DNA of 64,000 nucleotides from Spirulina subsalsa PCC 9445 (GCF_000314005.1 NZ_JH980292.1:1753725-1817724), one strand, 5' to 3'. Counted from the first letter of the stretch, positions 44,366-54,553 are shown. Numbers and translations are program-made. Notes: generated from the letters alone by a model not told the origin.

Positions 44366-44452
44366 CTTAAGGGGGCTAAAGCCTCGTACAATAAGCGTGG
44401 CTGATCTTTGGATGTCAAGGTGATATAAGTCTTTTAAAGAAGGAGAATTTGA

Positions 44453-44791
44453 ATGCCAGAGGCTGTTGGATCATTAGAAACTAAGGGATTTCCCCCTGTA
44501 CTGGCTGCTGCCGATGCAATGGTTAAAGCAGGTCGTGTTACCTTAGTGGGCTATATTCGCGTGGGGAGTGCGCGCTTTACGGTGAATATTCGCGGGGATG
44601 TGTCTGAGGTCAAAACGGCGATGGAAGCGGGGATTGAGGCAGCGAAAAATACCCCCGGCGGTACCCTAGAAACGTGGGTGATTATCCCCAGACCCCATGA
44701 AAACGTGGTGGCGGTGCTGCCTATTGATTACAGCGAAGGGGTGGAGGTCTATCGTCAAGCGGTGTCTCAACCTCGGGTTTTCAACCGTTAG
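44453..44791 (+). CDS. ccmK4: Carboxysome shell protein CcmK4
   Basis: The 112-residue BMC-domain protein matches CcmK4: GFPPVLAAADAMVKAGRVTLVGYIRVGSARFTVNIRGDVSEVK and IIPRPHENVVAVLPIDYSEGVEVYRQ. The pore loop VGSAR replaces the KIGSGR form of CcmK2. It tunes metabolite passage through the shell and hetero-oligomerises with CcmK3. The ATG has GAAGGAG upstream. A basic C-terminal tail (QPRVFNR) may matter for assembly. Confidence 0.93.
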   Translation: MPEAVGSLETKGFPPVLAAADAMVKAGRVTLVGYIRVGSARFTVNIRGDVSEVKTAMEAGIEAAKNTPGGTLETWVIIPRPHENVVAVLPIDYSEGVEVYRQAVSQPRVFNR

Positions 44792-44975
44792 AGTAGGTAG
44801 ATCTGTTTTCAGTGGGGAGGTCAGGGGGAATAGGTCAAGTATTGCCCTCCCTGCTAGTCTCGGTTCCCTCGGCACTGTGTTGATCCGGATCGGGTGAAGT
44901 TTGACCCGTAAATTCTCCCAAAGTTTAACGTTCACTCTTATACTAAGCTCATTAAACCTATTTATAAAATCGGCA

Positions 44976-45716
44976 GTGTTGTTACTGAATCAGAAGAACT
45001 TGGGTGAGGAAGCGCTAAATAAAATTGCGCGGCTGGCTTTAAAAAGTCAAATTAGAAAGGCGCAGGATTTGCAAGTCCGGGTCAAAACGGATCCTAATCT
45101 CTTGGCGCAAGGTAAGTTAGAGTCCCTGTTAATCGATGGGACGGGTCTGGTGATGGGGCAAAATCTCCGCATGGAGGAGATGCGTCTCCAAATGAAGACG
45201 ATTGCGGTAAGTCCTTTTAAGGCACTCATGGGCAATATTGAGTTAACTCAGCCGACGGATGGGACGGCCTGCATTCGTTTGACGGAGGCGGATTTTAACC
45301 GGGCGTTTAATACGAAATTGTTAAGCGATCGCATTCAAGCCCTACCGACTGAGCAAAACCAACACCCCATTACCCTAACCCCCCAGAGCATTCATTGTCA
45401 TCTCCTCGCCACGGGCAAAATTGCCATTGATGTGGATTTGACCGTTTCCACCGGGGAATGTCAACAGGTGACCATGGAAGCCACCCCCACCATGTTAGGG
45501 GAGGAGGTGATCTTAGCCGATTGTCACTATAGCCAAGGGGTTGAACCCTGCCCAAAATTCACCGAGATATTGCGCCAGAAGGCTCTAGATGTGCTGAATT
45601 TGCGAGATTTTGAGATTCAAGGCATTTCGTTGTATATCGAGGAATTAACCATAGAATCGGGGCAGTTAACGGTTTGTGCGATCGCCAAAATGACCCACTT
45701 TCCCCGCAAAGCTTAA
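44976..45716 (+). CDS. DUF2993 (LmeA-like) protein
   Basis: The product has about 246 residues. After LLNQKNLGEEALNKIARLALKSQIRKAQDLQVRVKTDPNLLAQGKLESLLIDGTGLVM it follows the DUF2993 pattern, a tubular lipid-binding-like fold. SPFKALMGNIELTQPTDGTACIRLTEADFNRAFNTKLL is the family core. LmeA-type proteins help lipid-linked glycan handling; the cyanobacterial role is unknown. The start is uncertain: GTG 44976 fits family length, but an open frame with a hydrophobic leader extends to TTG 44901. It is four bases before the DUF2809 gene. Confidence 0.7.
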   Translation: MLLLNQKNLGEEALNKIARLALKSQIRKAQDLQVRVKTDPNLLAQGKLESLLIDGTGLVMGQNLRMEEMRLQMKTIAVSPFKALMGNIELTQPTDGTACIRLTEADFNRAFNTKLLSDRIQALPTEQNQHPITLTPQSIHCHLLATGKIAIDVDLTVSTGECQQVTMEATPTMLGEEVILADCHYSQGVEPCPKFTEILRQKALDVLNLRDFEIQGISLYIEELTIESGQLTVCAIAKMTHFPRKA

Positions 45717-45719
45717 CCC

Positions 45720-46130
45720 GTGCTGCGTTTTACCCATCGCCCTCGTTTCTTAACCCTGTTCTATCTCCTCCTGATAATCCCCCTCGGGTTATCCGCCAAA
45801 TTTTATCAGGGGTGGGGTTCGGCTTGGGTCAATGATTCTTTTAGCAGCATCTTCTACGAAATGGCCTGGTGTTTAGTCTTTTTCCTCATCTTCCCCCGTC
45901 GTCAAGCCATCTGGCCCATCGCCTTGGGGGTTTTCCTTTGCACCTCGATTTTAGAGTTTCTCCAACTCTGGCATCCCCCTTGGTTACAGACCATTCGGGC
46001 AACCCTCCTCGGTCGTCTCATTTTGGGGGTTGCCTTCGATTGGTCGGATTTTCTCTACTACGTTATTGGCAGTGTTTTAGGGGGTTTCCTCCTGCAACAT
46101 ATTTGGGCATTGACGGAGGGGCAACCTTGA
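45720..46130 (+). CDS. DUF2809-like small membrane protein
   Basis: The 136-residue protein has four hydrophobic helices (FYLLLIIPLGLSAKF, WCLVFFLIFP, IALGVFLCTSILEFLQLW, YYVIGSVLGGFLLQHIW) and the conserved FLQLWHPPWLQTIRATLLGRLILG. This matches the DUF2809/VanZ-like group of small membrane proteins of unknown function. It starts with GTG and lies four bases after the DUF2993 gene, so the two are an operon. Confidence 0.75.
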   Translation: MLRFTHRPRFLTLFYLLLIIPLGLSAKFYQGWGSAWVNDSFSSIFYEMAWCLVFFLIFPRRQAIWPIALGVFLCTSILEFLQLWHPPWLQTIRATLLGRLILGVAFDWSDFLYYVIGSVLGGFLLQHIWALTEGQP

Positions 46131-46266
46131 CAAGTTAAAAGTCAAGGGAACAGGGAATAGGGATTAGGGAGTCGGGAGTCGGGAATAGGCACTCGTGCAA
46201 CAGTAATCAACCCATCCCCCCTGTTCCCCGTTCCCTAGCCCAGTTATTCAGCACGCCCCAATCAGA

Positions 46267-47337
46267 CTATTTCCAGCCCACTTGATCCATCAGTCTCACT
46301 GCATCGGCATTCCGTTCACCATAAACCTCTACATTGAGGCCCGATGCTTGGAAATCGCCGAAACCCTTCACAAACTCGTTCTCAGCTACATTAGCCGTCA
46401 CCGGATATTCATGATTGGCCGCCGCAAAGACTTTTTGCGCTTCTGGGGTGGTGAGAAATTCGAGGAACGTCACTGCATTTTCTTTATTGGGTGCATTAGC
46501 CGCTACACCCGCCCCACTCACATTAATATGAGTGCCTCCAATGTCTTGATTGGGGAAAAAGACGGCGATGTTAGCGGTAATTTCTCGGTCTTTGGGGTCT
46601 TCAGAGGCCAAGAGACGCCCCACATAATAAGTATTGGCGATCGCAACATCACATTGTCCGGCCGCAACCGCTTGAATTTGCGCCGTATCGTTGCCTTCGG
46701 GTTCCCGGGCAAAGTTACCCACTAAACCCCTTAACCACGCTTCGGTTCGTTCAGTCCCCCATTCTTCCAATTTCGCCGCCACCAGAGACTGATTATAAAT
46801 ATTGCTAGAACTGCGCATACAAACCCGTCCCTGCCATTGAGGTTCTGACAGTGCCTCATAGGTAGAAAGTTCGTCGGGTTGGACATTATCGGTGTTATAG
46901 ATAATCACCCGAGCCCGTTTGGTCAGGGCAAACCAGTGACCCTCATCCTCCCGTAAATTCTCGGGAATTGCTGCCTTGAGAGTCGCCGAAGAAACAGGCT
47001 GAAAAACCCCCGCCTCTTGCGCTTGCCACAGGTTGCCCGCGTCCACCGTCATAAACACATCGGCCGGACTGTTGACTCCTTCGCTTTGGATGCGTTCTAA
47101 CAATTCTTCCGCTTTCCCCTCAATTACATTGACCTTAATCCCTGTCGTTTCGGTAAATTTGCGATAGAGGTCAGAATCTACGTCATAGTGACGGGCGGTG
47201 TATAGGTTCACTTCTCCCCCCCCACTGGGGCTGCTGGCGTTGTCTGTAGGGGCTTCGGTCGTCGTCGCACAGCCTGTTCCCCACAACATCACAAGTCCAG
47301 CACTGAAGGTGAGGAGGTTTTTTCGGTTAATGGTCAT
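46267..47337 (-). CDS. futA: Iron(III) ABC transporter substrate-binding protein FutA
   Basis: The 356-residue protein has a lipoprotein-like signal (MLWGTGC) and then VNLYTARHYDVDSDLYRKFTETTGIKV, the start typical of FutA/IdiA. The iron-ligating tyrosines are in AIANTYYVGRLL, and GTHINVSGAGV follows. It binds ferric iron in the periplasm and delivers it to FutB/FutC, which are not in the window. Iron-limited expression under Fur is usual, but no clear Fur box is seen upstream. The upstream gap holds the sequence TTAATTAAATAGCAGAA, also present before the glycosyltransferase at 1-796. Confidence 0.93.
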   Translation of the reverse strand: MTINRKNLLTFSAGLVMLWGTGCATTTEAPTDNASSPSGGGEVNLYTARHYDVDSDLYRKFTETTGIKVNVIEGKAEELLERIQSEGVNSPADVFMTVDAGNLWQAQEAGVFQPVSSATLKAAIPENLREDEGHWFALTKRARVIIYNTDNVQPDELSTYEALSEPQWQGRVCMRSSSNIYNQSLVAAKLEEWGTERTEAWLRGLVGNFAREPEGNDTAQIQAVAAGQCDVAIANTYYVGRLLASEDPKDREITANIAVFFPNQDIGGTHINVSGAGVAANAPNKENAVTFLEFLTTPEAQKVFAAANHEYPVTANVAENEFVKGFGDFQASGLNVEVYGERNADAVRLMDQVGWK

Positions 47338-47493
47338 GATTCGTCTAAACGGTTTTTTGCTTTGCGATTTCTTATTGTACGCTTAATGCGATAAATTCTT
47401 AATTAAATAGCAGAATTTTTTCTAAAAATTTGCAAAAAGAGCAGAGGAAGGAGGCAGAGATAAAATAGAGATGGGCAGATCGAGGATAGAACA

Positions 47494-48600
47494 TTGCTAG
47501 AAGAACGGGCTTACTGGTTGGCGTGGTCAAAAGTGGAGGGAGTTGGAGCCGTCTTAACCCAACGCCTCTATGGGAATTTTGGCAGTTTAGGCAAGGCCTG
47601 GGAGGCTTCACCCGGAGAATTGCGTGAGGTGGAGGGGGTGGGGCCGAAATTGTTGGGGGTAATTCAAGAAAGGCGATCGCAGCTTAACCCAGAAAAACTA
47701 CTCAAAGATTGCCAGGACAGGGGTTTTCAGTTTTGGATTCCCCCCGATCCCGACTATCCTCACTTATTGCTAGAGATTCCTAGTTTACCCCCCGTTTTAT
47801 ACTATCGCGGTCAAGTAGACTTAGCCGAGAATCAAGGCAAAACCCCCCTGATAGGCATTGTGGGAACCCGCAACATCACCGAATATGGTCAACGTTGGGC
47901 GCGTCAACTCAGCACAACCTTGGCAAAACATGGATTTACCGTCATTTCCGGCCTAGCTAGTGGGGTAGATGCGATCGCCCATCAAAGTTGTTTAGCCGCC
48001 GGAGGACGCACTATCGCCGTCTTAGGCACCGGGATTGATATCATTTATCCCCGCAGCAACACCCACCTTTACCAGCAAATCCCCAAACAGGGCTTAATCT
48101 TAAGTGATTATCCCCCCGGCACCCCCCCCGAAGCCAAAAACTTCCCCCCCCGCAACCGCATCATCGCCGGATTAAGTCGCGTTGTCCTCGTCATCGAAGC
48201 CGCCCGCCGTTCCGGAGCATTGATTACCGCCCGTTACGCCAACGAATTTGGGCGAGATGTCTACGTCTTACCCGGTTCCCTCGATCAGCCTCAATCCTCC
48301 GGTTGTTTAGAATTAGCCAACAAAGGCGCCCAGTTAATCCTAGGGGAAAAAGAACTGATCGAAGCCTTGGGCGAAATCCCCCAACTCGATCAAATGACTC
48401 CACCTCCCCCCCCACCCCCCGATTTACCCCCCCATATCGCCCCCATTTTCGCCGTCCTTTCCCTAGAGCCCTTACCCGTAGATGTGATTGCCCAAAAGGT
48501 CAATCTAGACATCTCAACCGTCTCCGTCGCCTTATTTGACTTAGAATTAATGGGTCTAGCTACCGCCTTACCGGGGATGTTGTATCAACGGCGTTTATGA
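47494..48600 (+). CDS. dprA: DNA processing protein DprA
   Basis: The 368-residue protein has an N-terminal helix-hairpin-helix region (VEGVGAVLTQRLYGNFG). The Rossmann core has GIVGTRNITEYG, SGLASGVDAIAHQ, TIAVLGTGIDIIYP and FPPRNRIIAGLS. A proline run leads to a C-terminal winged helix. DprA loads RecA on incoming single-stranded DNA during natural transformation. The start is TTG. Its stop meets the stop of the MBOAT gene on the other strand with no gap. Confidence 0.95.
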   Translation: MLEERAYWLAWSKVEGVGAVLTQRLYGNFGSLGKAWEASPGELREVEGVGPKLLGVIQERRSQLNPEKLLKDCQDRGFQFWIPPDPDYPHLLLEIPSLPPVLYYRGQVDLAENQGKTPLIGIVGTRNITEYGQRWARQLSTTLAKHGFTVISGLASGVDAIAHQSCLAAGGRTIAVLGTGIDIIYPRSNTHLYQQIPKQGLILSDYPPGTPPEAKNFPPRNRIIAGLSRVVLVIEAARRSGALITARYANEFGRDVYVLPGSLDQPQSSGCLELANKGAQLILGEKELIEALGEIPQLDQMTPPPPPPPDLPPHIAPIFAVLSLEPLPVDVIAQKVNLDISTVSVALFDLELMGLATALPGMLYQRRL

Positions 48601-50199
48601 TCAAAAATCAAAATAAATATAAGGTAAACCGCCTCCCGGAGCTAAAATCCAAACCACAAAAATACAGACCGGAACCAACGCTATTTTAACCGAACTACTC
48701 AGTTCAATTTTTAACCCCCGTTTCACCAAATATAAAAACGTCATGGTCATGACCAACGCTAACACCAACCAAACCAAATCCGAGCGCCCCATACCTAAGG
48801 CTTCCCCATAAACTTTGTGGGCAAACTGGACATCAGCCCGATGATTAAATAAACGACTAAACACTAAATTCGCTTGTTGAACATTGGGTAAGCGGAAAAA
48901 CACCCAAGCGAGAAACACCATAAACTGGGTCATCATCCAAGCGCAAACTGTGCCGGGGATAGTTTTCCACCATCGTCCAAACCCGGTAAAAACCTGAGAA
49001 ACCTGTTCCGTGAGTCGGTGAATTACCAACGCTAAACCGTGAATAATCCCCCAAATCACATACCCCCAAGCCGCACCATGCCAAATCCCCGCCAAGAACA
49101 TAATTAAAAACAAATTAATACAGGTGCGCATTAAGCCTTTTCTTGACCCGCCCAAGGGAAAATAGAGATAGTTGCGTAACCAATCCCCTAGGGTAATGTG
49201 CCACCGCCGCCAAAAAGCCGCGATACTGGTGGTAAAGTAGGGAGAATTAAAGTTCTCCGGCAGTTGAAATCCCAATAACATGGCACTGCCTCGCGCCATA
49301 TCGACATAGCCACTAAAATCAAAATAAAGTTGTAGACCGTAGCCAATAATAGCTAACCATAAATCCCCACTACCTGCCCGTTCTAAGTTGCCATAACAAA
49401 GGTCTACAAAAATTCCCAAGGAGTCCGCAATTAAGGCTTTTTTTACAATGCCACAGGCCATAAGCCATAACCCCTCAGTAAATAGAGGGTTCGTCAAGGC
49501 TTGGCTTTCTTTCAGTTGGGTATTGAATTGATGGAAGCGGGTAATCGGTCCAGAAATTAGTTTCGGAAAAAAGAGTTTATAACTGGCAAATTGTAAAAAT
49601 GAATAACTGGCAGGTGCGCCGCGATAAACGTCTACTAAATAGGCAATACATTCAAAGGTAAAAAAGGAGATGCCCAAGGGAACAATGAGGTTAGTTCTCA
49701 GCCAGTTAGAACTAAATTGAGCTAAGGGGAGATTCAAAATATCGTCAATAATACCAAAGAGGAAAGGCAGGTATCTAAAAATAATTAGAATCAGGACATT
49801 TAAAACAATCCCAATCAGGAGGATCTGGGTTGCCTGACTATTCCAGAAACGCTGCATTTCTTCCCATTCTTGATTAGAAAGTTGGGAATATTGGGGTTGT
49901 AAACAGCCCCGAAAACGGGCTTCCATTGCCTTGGCTAACCGATAATTTAAAAAGGCAGCTAAGAGTAGGAAGGGGATATAATAAATCTGTAAAAGGGCAT
50001 AAAAAAATAAACTAGCCAAGAGTAATAAACACTGTCGCCGTTTTTGGGTGGATTCTGAGGAATCGTTCATATCCACTTTGGCAGTGGTGACGTTGCCTTG
50101 GGTGTTTAAATTAAAAGCCGGGGTAAATTTCCCATAGTGCCAATAAAAGGGAACGAGTAGACAGAGAAAGAAGCCATAGAGGGTATCAACAAAGCTCAT
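48601..50199 (-). CDS. MBOAT family O-acyltransferase (AlgI-like)
   Basis: The 532-residue membrane protein has about ten helices. The MBOAT histidine lies in FLAGIWHGAAWGYVIWGIIHG, preceded by YLYFPLGGSRKG and the FWRRWHITLGDWLRNYLYFPLG block. Such enzymes acetylate or acylate exported polysaccharides such as alginate, or cell-wall polymers, across the membrane. The partner acetyl carrier protein (AlgJ/DltX-like) is not adjacent. ATG 50199 begins MSFVDTLYGF; an upstream frame to 50304 is probably not translated. It abuts dprA tail to tail. Confidence 0.9.
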   Translation of the reverse strand: MSFVDTLYGFFLCLLVPFYWHYGKFTPAFNLNTQGNVTTAKVDMNDSSESTQKRRQCLLLLASLFFYALLQIYYIPFLLLAAFLNYRLAKAMEARFRGCLQPQYSQLSNQEWEEMQRFWNSQATQILLIGIVLNVLILIIFRYLPFLFGIIDDILNLPLAQFSSNWLRTNLIVPLGISFFTFECIAYLVDVYRGAPASYSFLQFASYKLFFPKLISGPITRFHQFNTQLKESQALTNPLFTEGLWLMACGIVKKALIADSLGIFVDLCYGNLERAGSGDLWLAIIGYGLQLYFDFSGYVDMARGSAMLLGFQLPENFNSPYFTTSIAAFWRRWHITLGDWLRNYLYFPLGGSRKGLMRTCINLFLIMFLAGIWHGAAWGYVIWGIIHGLALVIHRLTEQVSQVFTGFGRWWKTIPGTVCAWMMTQFMVFLAWVFFRLPNVQQANLVFSRLFNHRADVQFAHKVYGEALGMGRSDLVWLVLALVMTMTFLYLVKRGLKIELSSSVKIALVPVCIFVVWILAPGGGLPYIYFDF

Positions 50200-50433
50200 A
50201 GATTGGTGATGAATGACATTAATTTCGGAACTATAGCTAGTCCTAATGAGACGTGAACTCTGAACTATTGTCCTAGTTGGATTGCAAGCGAGCCTTTTTA
50301 GCACGACTCAGATAAGTTTGCTATATAGCCACCCTAAATGAGTTGTGGTAAGGGGAATTTATGTTCCCCCTACGCTATTTTCTTACAAATCATTGAGGAA
50401 TGCTATATGGGCTTAAATCCAAGGGCTTTCAGG

Positions 50434-50997
50434 CTATCGGGCTTTCTCATAACCCTGACTGGACATCCGAATAGGTGTGTCGGTATATTCCGGAGTCCAG
50501 CCTGCTGTCGTGGTAAAGTAGCGCACTGCTTTAATCCGTTGACGAGGAGTTAAGTAGAACCAATGTTCTGTTCCCGCCGGAACATTGATATATTCTTCCC
50601 CCTGAAGCGTTAACTCCATCTGTTCTCCCGTCGGAGAGACAAAACCGAAAATCCCCTCTCCTTCGATGATATAGCGCACTTCATCATCCGCGTGGGTGTG
50701 GCAGCGTTCAAACTTAGCCAACAAATCCCCTAGATTCGGGATATCGGGATGGAGAACAATCAAATCTCGGGACTGATACCCCGCTTCTTCTTGTAATTGG
50801 ACAAAATAGTGATCTAAAGTGCCTAAAACTTGTTCTTTCTCCCCATCACTCAGCGCGGCTTTCCCTAACAACGTCTGAATTTCGGGATGCTTCCCCACAG
50901 GCCAATGGTTTAGATGAACATTCAGGGGGGCGAGTTGGGCGCGAATCTCAACCAGTTCGCTGTAGATCGTACCATTTTCTAAACGTAGAGTAGCCAT
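50434..50997 (-). CDS. mtnD: Acireductone dioxygenase
   Basis: The 187-residue cupin has the metal site HTHADDEVRYI (HxHxxxE) and the later histidine in NVPAGTEHWFYL. It converts acireductone to 2-keto-4-methylthiobutyrate and formate in the methionine salvage pathway, in the cytoplasm. Iron- and nickel-bound forms differ in product; the sequence does not say which metal is used. Other salvage genes are not adjacent. Confidence 0.92.
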   Translation of the reverse strand: MATLRLENGTIYSELVEIRAQLAPLNVHLNHWPVGKHPEIQTLLGKAALSDGEKEQVLGTLDHYFVQLQEEAGYQSRDLIVLHPDIPNLGDLLAKFERCHTHADDEVRYIIEGEGIFGFVSPTGEQMELTLQGEEYINVPAGTEHWFYLTPRQRIKAVRYFTTTAGWTPEYTDTPIRMSSQGYEKAR

Positions 50998-51183
50998 AAT
51001 GCAACGTCCTCCGTAAAGTGAACCAACATAGCATTCCTCTGTTTACTCTTCACATCCTCCCATCCTACCATCCTGCTCCCAACCCCTCCCCTCAAACCGG
51101 AATAAATCCTCCAGAAGGCTAACTCTGTAGCCTGATCGTCTTGGGATACAATAGAAGATTGCAGCGTCAGGTTTTTAGGAGTA

Positions 51184-51930
51184 GTGAAGTTGAATTCATC
51201 CCCTGTAGTGAAAGACCAGAGGCGAGAGAAACAACTTCAAAAGTTGGTTCAACGATTGGGGTTAGCCTCGGATGCCCCGGTTAATTATCGTTTACTGGAT
51301 TTAGCCTTAACTCATCCCAGTATTAACAAAGGGGCTAATTATGAACAGTTGGAATTTGTGGGGGATGCCGTCGTCCGTCTGGCCGCTTCGGAAGTGTTAT
51401 TAGAAACCTATCCTGATGCACCCGTGGGGGAGTTTACAGCCATTCGGTCGGTGTTGGTGAGCGATCGCGTTTTAGCCGATTTTGCCGAAATCTATGGCTT
51501 AGAACGCTACCTATTAGTATCCGGGGGGACATCGGCCGATCATGGAGGCAAACGCTCCCGTTTAGCCGATGCGTTTGAGGCTGTTTTAGGGGCTTTATAT
51601 CTCAGTACCCACACCATGACCCTCGTGCGCTGTTGGCTGGATTCCGTCTTAAAAGATAAGGCGATTGAAGTCCGACAAGATCCCGCCCTCCAGAACTATA
51701 AAGACGCGCTGCAAGAATGGACTCAAGGACAGTATAAACTTTTGCCAGAATACCGCGTCCAAGAAACCGGAAAAGGAGCGAACTACACAGAGCGCTTCAC
51801 AGCTGAAGTCTGGCTAAAAAACGAGTGTTTAGGTCGGGGGATCGGACACTCAAAAAAAGCAGCAGAACAAGCGGCCGCGAAACAGGCTTTCTTAGCCATT
51901 GGTCAACCCAAGGAGAATGCAGCTAAATGA
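51184..51930 (+). CDS. rnc: Ribonuclease III
   Basis: The 248-residue enzyme has the RNase III domain with NYEQLEFVGDAVVRL (the usual NERLEFLGDSVL signature) and the second catalytic block DAFEAVLGALYL. A double-stranded RNA-binding domain follows (NYKDALQEWTQGQ...SKKAAEQAAAKQAFLA). It processes rRNA precursors and double-stranded RNA. The start is GTG 51184, or TTG 51190, which has a better-spaced AGGAG. The stop overlaps the ATG of the dehydrogenase gene (ATGA), so they are coupled. Confidence 0.94.
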   Translation: MKLNSSPVVKDQRREKQLQKLVQRLGLASDAPVNYRLLDLALTHPSINKGANYEQLEFVGDAVVRLAASEVLLETYPDAPVGEFTAIRSVLVSDRVLADFAEIYGLERYLLVSGGTSADHGGKRSRLADAFEAVLGALYLSTHTMTLVRCWLDSVLKDKAIEVRQDPALQNYKDALQEWTQGQYKLLPEYRVQETGKGANYTERFTAEVWLKNECLGRGIGHSKKAAEQAAAKQAFLAIGQPKENAAK

Positions 51931-52985
51931 GAATTAAAATAGCCCTGTTAGGGGTGGGACGTTGGGGAAAACATTGGGTGCGGGTTTGTTCCCAACACCC
52001 CCAGATTGACTTAGTGGCCGTGGTAGACTCCAATCCTGAGCAGTTGGCCGAATGTGGGGCCAATCTTCCCCCCCAGGTCATTCAAGCCACGGATTGGGCG
52101 AGTATTCGGGAACATCCGGATCTCAATGCGGTTCTAGTGGCCACTCCGGCGGCGACCCACTATGCTTTGATTCAGGATGCCTTAACCTTGGGGTATCATG
52201 TCCTGGCTGAAAAACCTCTGACGTTAGATCCTGCCGAGTGTCGTCATCTCTGCCAACTCGCCCAGGAAAAACAGGTGCAGTTGTTTATTGACCACACCTA
52301 TCTCTTCCATCCGGCCGTAGTAGCGGGTCAAGGGGTGGTTGAGTCGGGAACATTGGGGGAGTTACGCTATGGTTACGCCACCCGGACTCATTTAGCCCCT
52401 GTGCGTCAAGATGTCGATGCTTTATGGGATTTGGCCATTCATGATCTGGCGATTTTCAGCCATTGGTTAGGGGAGAAACCCCAAACGGTACAAGCAACGG
52501 GGCAAGTTTGGTTACAGCCTCAGTTAAAGATGGCGATTCCGGCGGTTTCGGAGTCCTTAGCGGTGCGGGATTTGGTCTGGGTGACAGTGACCTATCCTAG
52601 TGGGTTTCAAGGGGTGATTCATCTCTGTTGGCTCAATCCGGATAAGCAGCGCCGTCTCTGTGTGGTGGGGAGTCAAGGGACATTGATTTTTGACGAGTTG
52701 GCGGGGGATGCCCCCTTAACCATCCAACGGGGCTATTTTGAGCAGGTGGGGGGGAATTTTATCCCCCAAGGGATGGGGCGAGAGGTGTTGGCGTTGGACT
52801 CTTATGAACCGTTGGGGCGGGTGTGCGATCGCTTTGTCGAATCCGTTCTCACTCAAACCCCCTCCCCCCTCTCTTCCGGCTGGGTGGGGATGGAGTTAGT
52901 CGAAGTGCTAACTGCCTTAACTCGTTCCCTAGCTGAGGGTGGGGTTCCCGTTTCCTTGGATCTTGAGAGAGAAGCCCCAGACTAG
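51927..52985 (+). CDS. Gfo/Idh/MocA family oxidoreductase
   Basis: The 352-residue protein has a Rossmann N-terminus ([20 protein letters not shown]) and the family motif [19 protein letters not shown] with the EKP lysine. [15 protein letters not shown] supplies the catalytic-site aspartate/histidine region. These NAD(P)-dependent dehydrogenases act on sugars or inositol; the substrate is unknown. It is coupled to rnc by a four-base overlap and its 3' end overlaps that of yajQ. Confidence 0.9.
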   Translation: MRIKIALLGVGRWGKHWVRVCSQHPQIDLVAVVDSNPEQLAECGANLPPQVIQATDWASIREHPDLNAVLVATPAATHYALIQDALTLGYHVLAEKPLTLDPAECRHLCQLAQEKQVQLFIDHTYLFHPAVVAGQGVVESGTLGELRYGYATRTHLAPVRQDVDALWDLAIHDLAIFSHWLGEKPQTVQATGQVWLQPQLKMAIPAVSESLAVRDLVWVTVTYPSGFQGVIHLCWLNPDKQRRLCVVGSQGTLIFDELAGDAPLTIQRGYFEQVGGNFIPQGMGREVLALDSYEPLGRVCDRFVESVLTQTPSPLSSGWVGMELVEVLTALTRSLAEGGVPVSLDLEREAPD

Positions 52986-53473
52986 CGATAATTCGTAAAC
53001 TGTAAAGCCACGGGAAATTCTTCCTGTTTCAAGGCTTGAATCACTTCCTGTAAATCGTCTTTCGATTTACTAGAAATCCGCACCGCATCCCCTTGAATCG
53101 AAGCCTGCACTTTTTTAAAATTATCCCGCACTAATTTACTAATTTTCTTAGCATTCTCTTGACTAATTCCCCTTTTTAGGGTAACTTCTTGCCGAACTCT
53201 GCCCCCACTGGCCGACTCAATTTTCCCGTATTCAAAGATTTTTTGCGAGAGATTCCGTTTGGCGGCTTTTTGTCGCAAAATATCGTGAATGGTTTCTAGG
53301 GTCATCTCACTATCTGTATTCACGGTAATAGTGCTTTCCCCTAATTCTAGGGTGCTGTTGGTGTTTTTGAGATCATAACGACTTTTGATTTCTCGTAGGG
53401 TTTGATCTACGGTGTTGACCATTTCTTGATGATCAAAGTCGCTGACAACATCAAAAGAACTGGTGGATGCCAT
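52982..53473 (-). CDS. YajQ family nucleotide-binding protein
   Basis: The 163-residue protein starts [31 protein letters not shown], the family start, and has [21 protein letters not shown] and [23 protein letters not shown]. YajQ proteins bind cyclic di-GMP or GTP/RNA in other bacteria. This genome also has c-di-GMP enzymes (7827-10328), so a link is possible but unproven. The 3' end overlaps the oxidoreductase gene by four bases. Confidence 0.95.
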   Translation of the reverse strand: MASTSSFDVVSDFDHQEMVNTVDQTLREIKSRYDLKNTNSTLELGESTITVNTDSEMTLETIHDILRQKAAKRNLSQKIFEYGKIESASGGRVRQEVTLKRGISQENAKKISKLVRDNFKKVQASIQGDAVRISSKSKDDLQEVIQALKQEEFPVALQFTNYR

Positions 53474-53556
53474 AATTTTATTTAAACTAGAACGGTTTTC
53501 AGGATGTTGAGAATGTGCTTTTCAGACACTTTCCGAGGTGTGAGGGTATTGTAGCC

Positions 53557-53961
53557 CTAGCCTGCCACTTGTAACAAACTGAGGGCGAATAAAATGCCAC
53601 TACAAGTTAAGCCCAGCACGAACATTAAGGGGCGAATGAGGGCAAAATCTAGGATATAACAGAGGGAGTAGAGGAAACGGACGATTAAAAAGGCGATCGC
53701 CGCATATCCCGCCACCATAGACTCTACCCCCGTCACATAGGCCATCAAAGCGGCCGGAGCATAAATAATTAAGGCCTCAAAAGAATTCTGATGAGCCCAA
53801 GTCGCTCGCTTGGCATAGGGGGGAAATTTTTCAAACATCAACCGAGGGGCGCTCATATCATAGCCCAAACGGACTCGATTATACGCCACCACCAAATAGG
53901 GCAAATACACCAACACCACCGCCCCCAACACAGAGGCTAATAAAATCAATTCAATATTCAT
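53557..53961 (-). CDS. MAPEG family membrane protein
   Basis: The 134-residue protein has four helices and the MAPEG pattern: RATWAHQNSFEALIIYAPAALMAYVTG with the conserved Asn-Ser-x-Glu, and YILDFALIRPLMFVLGLTCSGILFA. MAPEG proteins include microsomal glutathione transferases; the substrate is unknown here. The ATG at 53961 is chosen over an upstream frame. Confidence 0.85.
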   Translation of the reverse strand: MNIELILLASVLGAVVLVYLPYLVVAYNRVRLGYDMSAPRLMFEKFPPYAKRATWAHQNSFEALIIYAPAALMAYVTGVESMVAGYAAIAFLIVRFLYSLCYILDFALIRPLMFVLGLTCSGILFALSLLQVAG

Positions 53962-54049
53962 AAGTTCAATTAGGCTTTGCTGAATACCCAAGACAAACAA
54001 GACTAAGCCCAACACTTAGTCCTGTTTAAAGGGGAGTTCACAACACCCC

Positions 54050-54553
54050 TTAATCAAAGTAGAATAGAGTTACTACTTTTCGTTGTTCTTCTGCTTCCTC
54101 ACAGGTCTTTAAAAGGGTGTGACTATCATGGAACGCAAAACAAATCAACTGTTGACAGCGAGAAATGATGTCACGATTACACAGAGCGCTGGCTTCTCCT
54201 AAGGACAGATGATCATTATCGGGATTTTCCACTAAATGAATCACCTTCTCTAACTGCTCTCGAGATTCCCGCGTTTGGCGGGCGAGACTTTGAGGCAGAA
54301 TCACGGTTAACAGGTTGGGATCAGCGCGCATCGCGCCCCGAATGGCTGCAAAATTGGTTCCCGTTGCGCCAGAAGTCATCAAACGGTTGCCCGTCAACAC
54401 GAGGGCATAACTCATCATCTCAATGAGTTTCTGATGAGTAAGCGGCACATGACGAGTCCCTAGCAAGGCAATCCGCTTAGAACCCGTTTGTTGAATTGTA
54501 GCGAGTTCTTGCGCGAGAGTATCGATTTCTTGTATTTCGGTGGATTGATTCAA
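54050..54553 (-). CDS. Small DprA-like (Rossmann, LOG/SMF-type) protein
   Basis: The 167-residue protein has a single Rossmann fold: RIALLGTRHVPLTHQKLIEMMSYALVLTGNRLMTSGATGTNFAAIRGAM and VTLFYFD. This resembles the nucleotide-fold core of DprA/SMF proteins and is found in cyanobacteria as a short standalone form. The DNA-binding parts of DprA are missing. The start is a TTG at 54553. A full dprA exists at 47494-48600. Confidence 0.75.
   Translation of the reverse strand: MNQSTEIQEIDTLAQELATIQQTGSKRIALLGTRHVPLTHQKLIEMMSYALVLTGNRLMTSGATGTNFAAIRGAMRADPNLLTVILPQSLARQTRESREQLEKVIHLVENPDNDHLSLGEASALCNRDIISRCQQLICFAFHDSHTLLKTCEEAEEQRKVVTLFYFD

Noticed and set aside
48224-48539. Overlapping frames inside dprA
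   Set aside because: Shadow frames of a conserved gene in a proline-rich, C-rich stretch.
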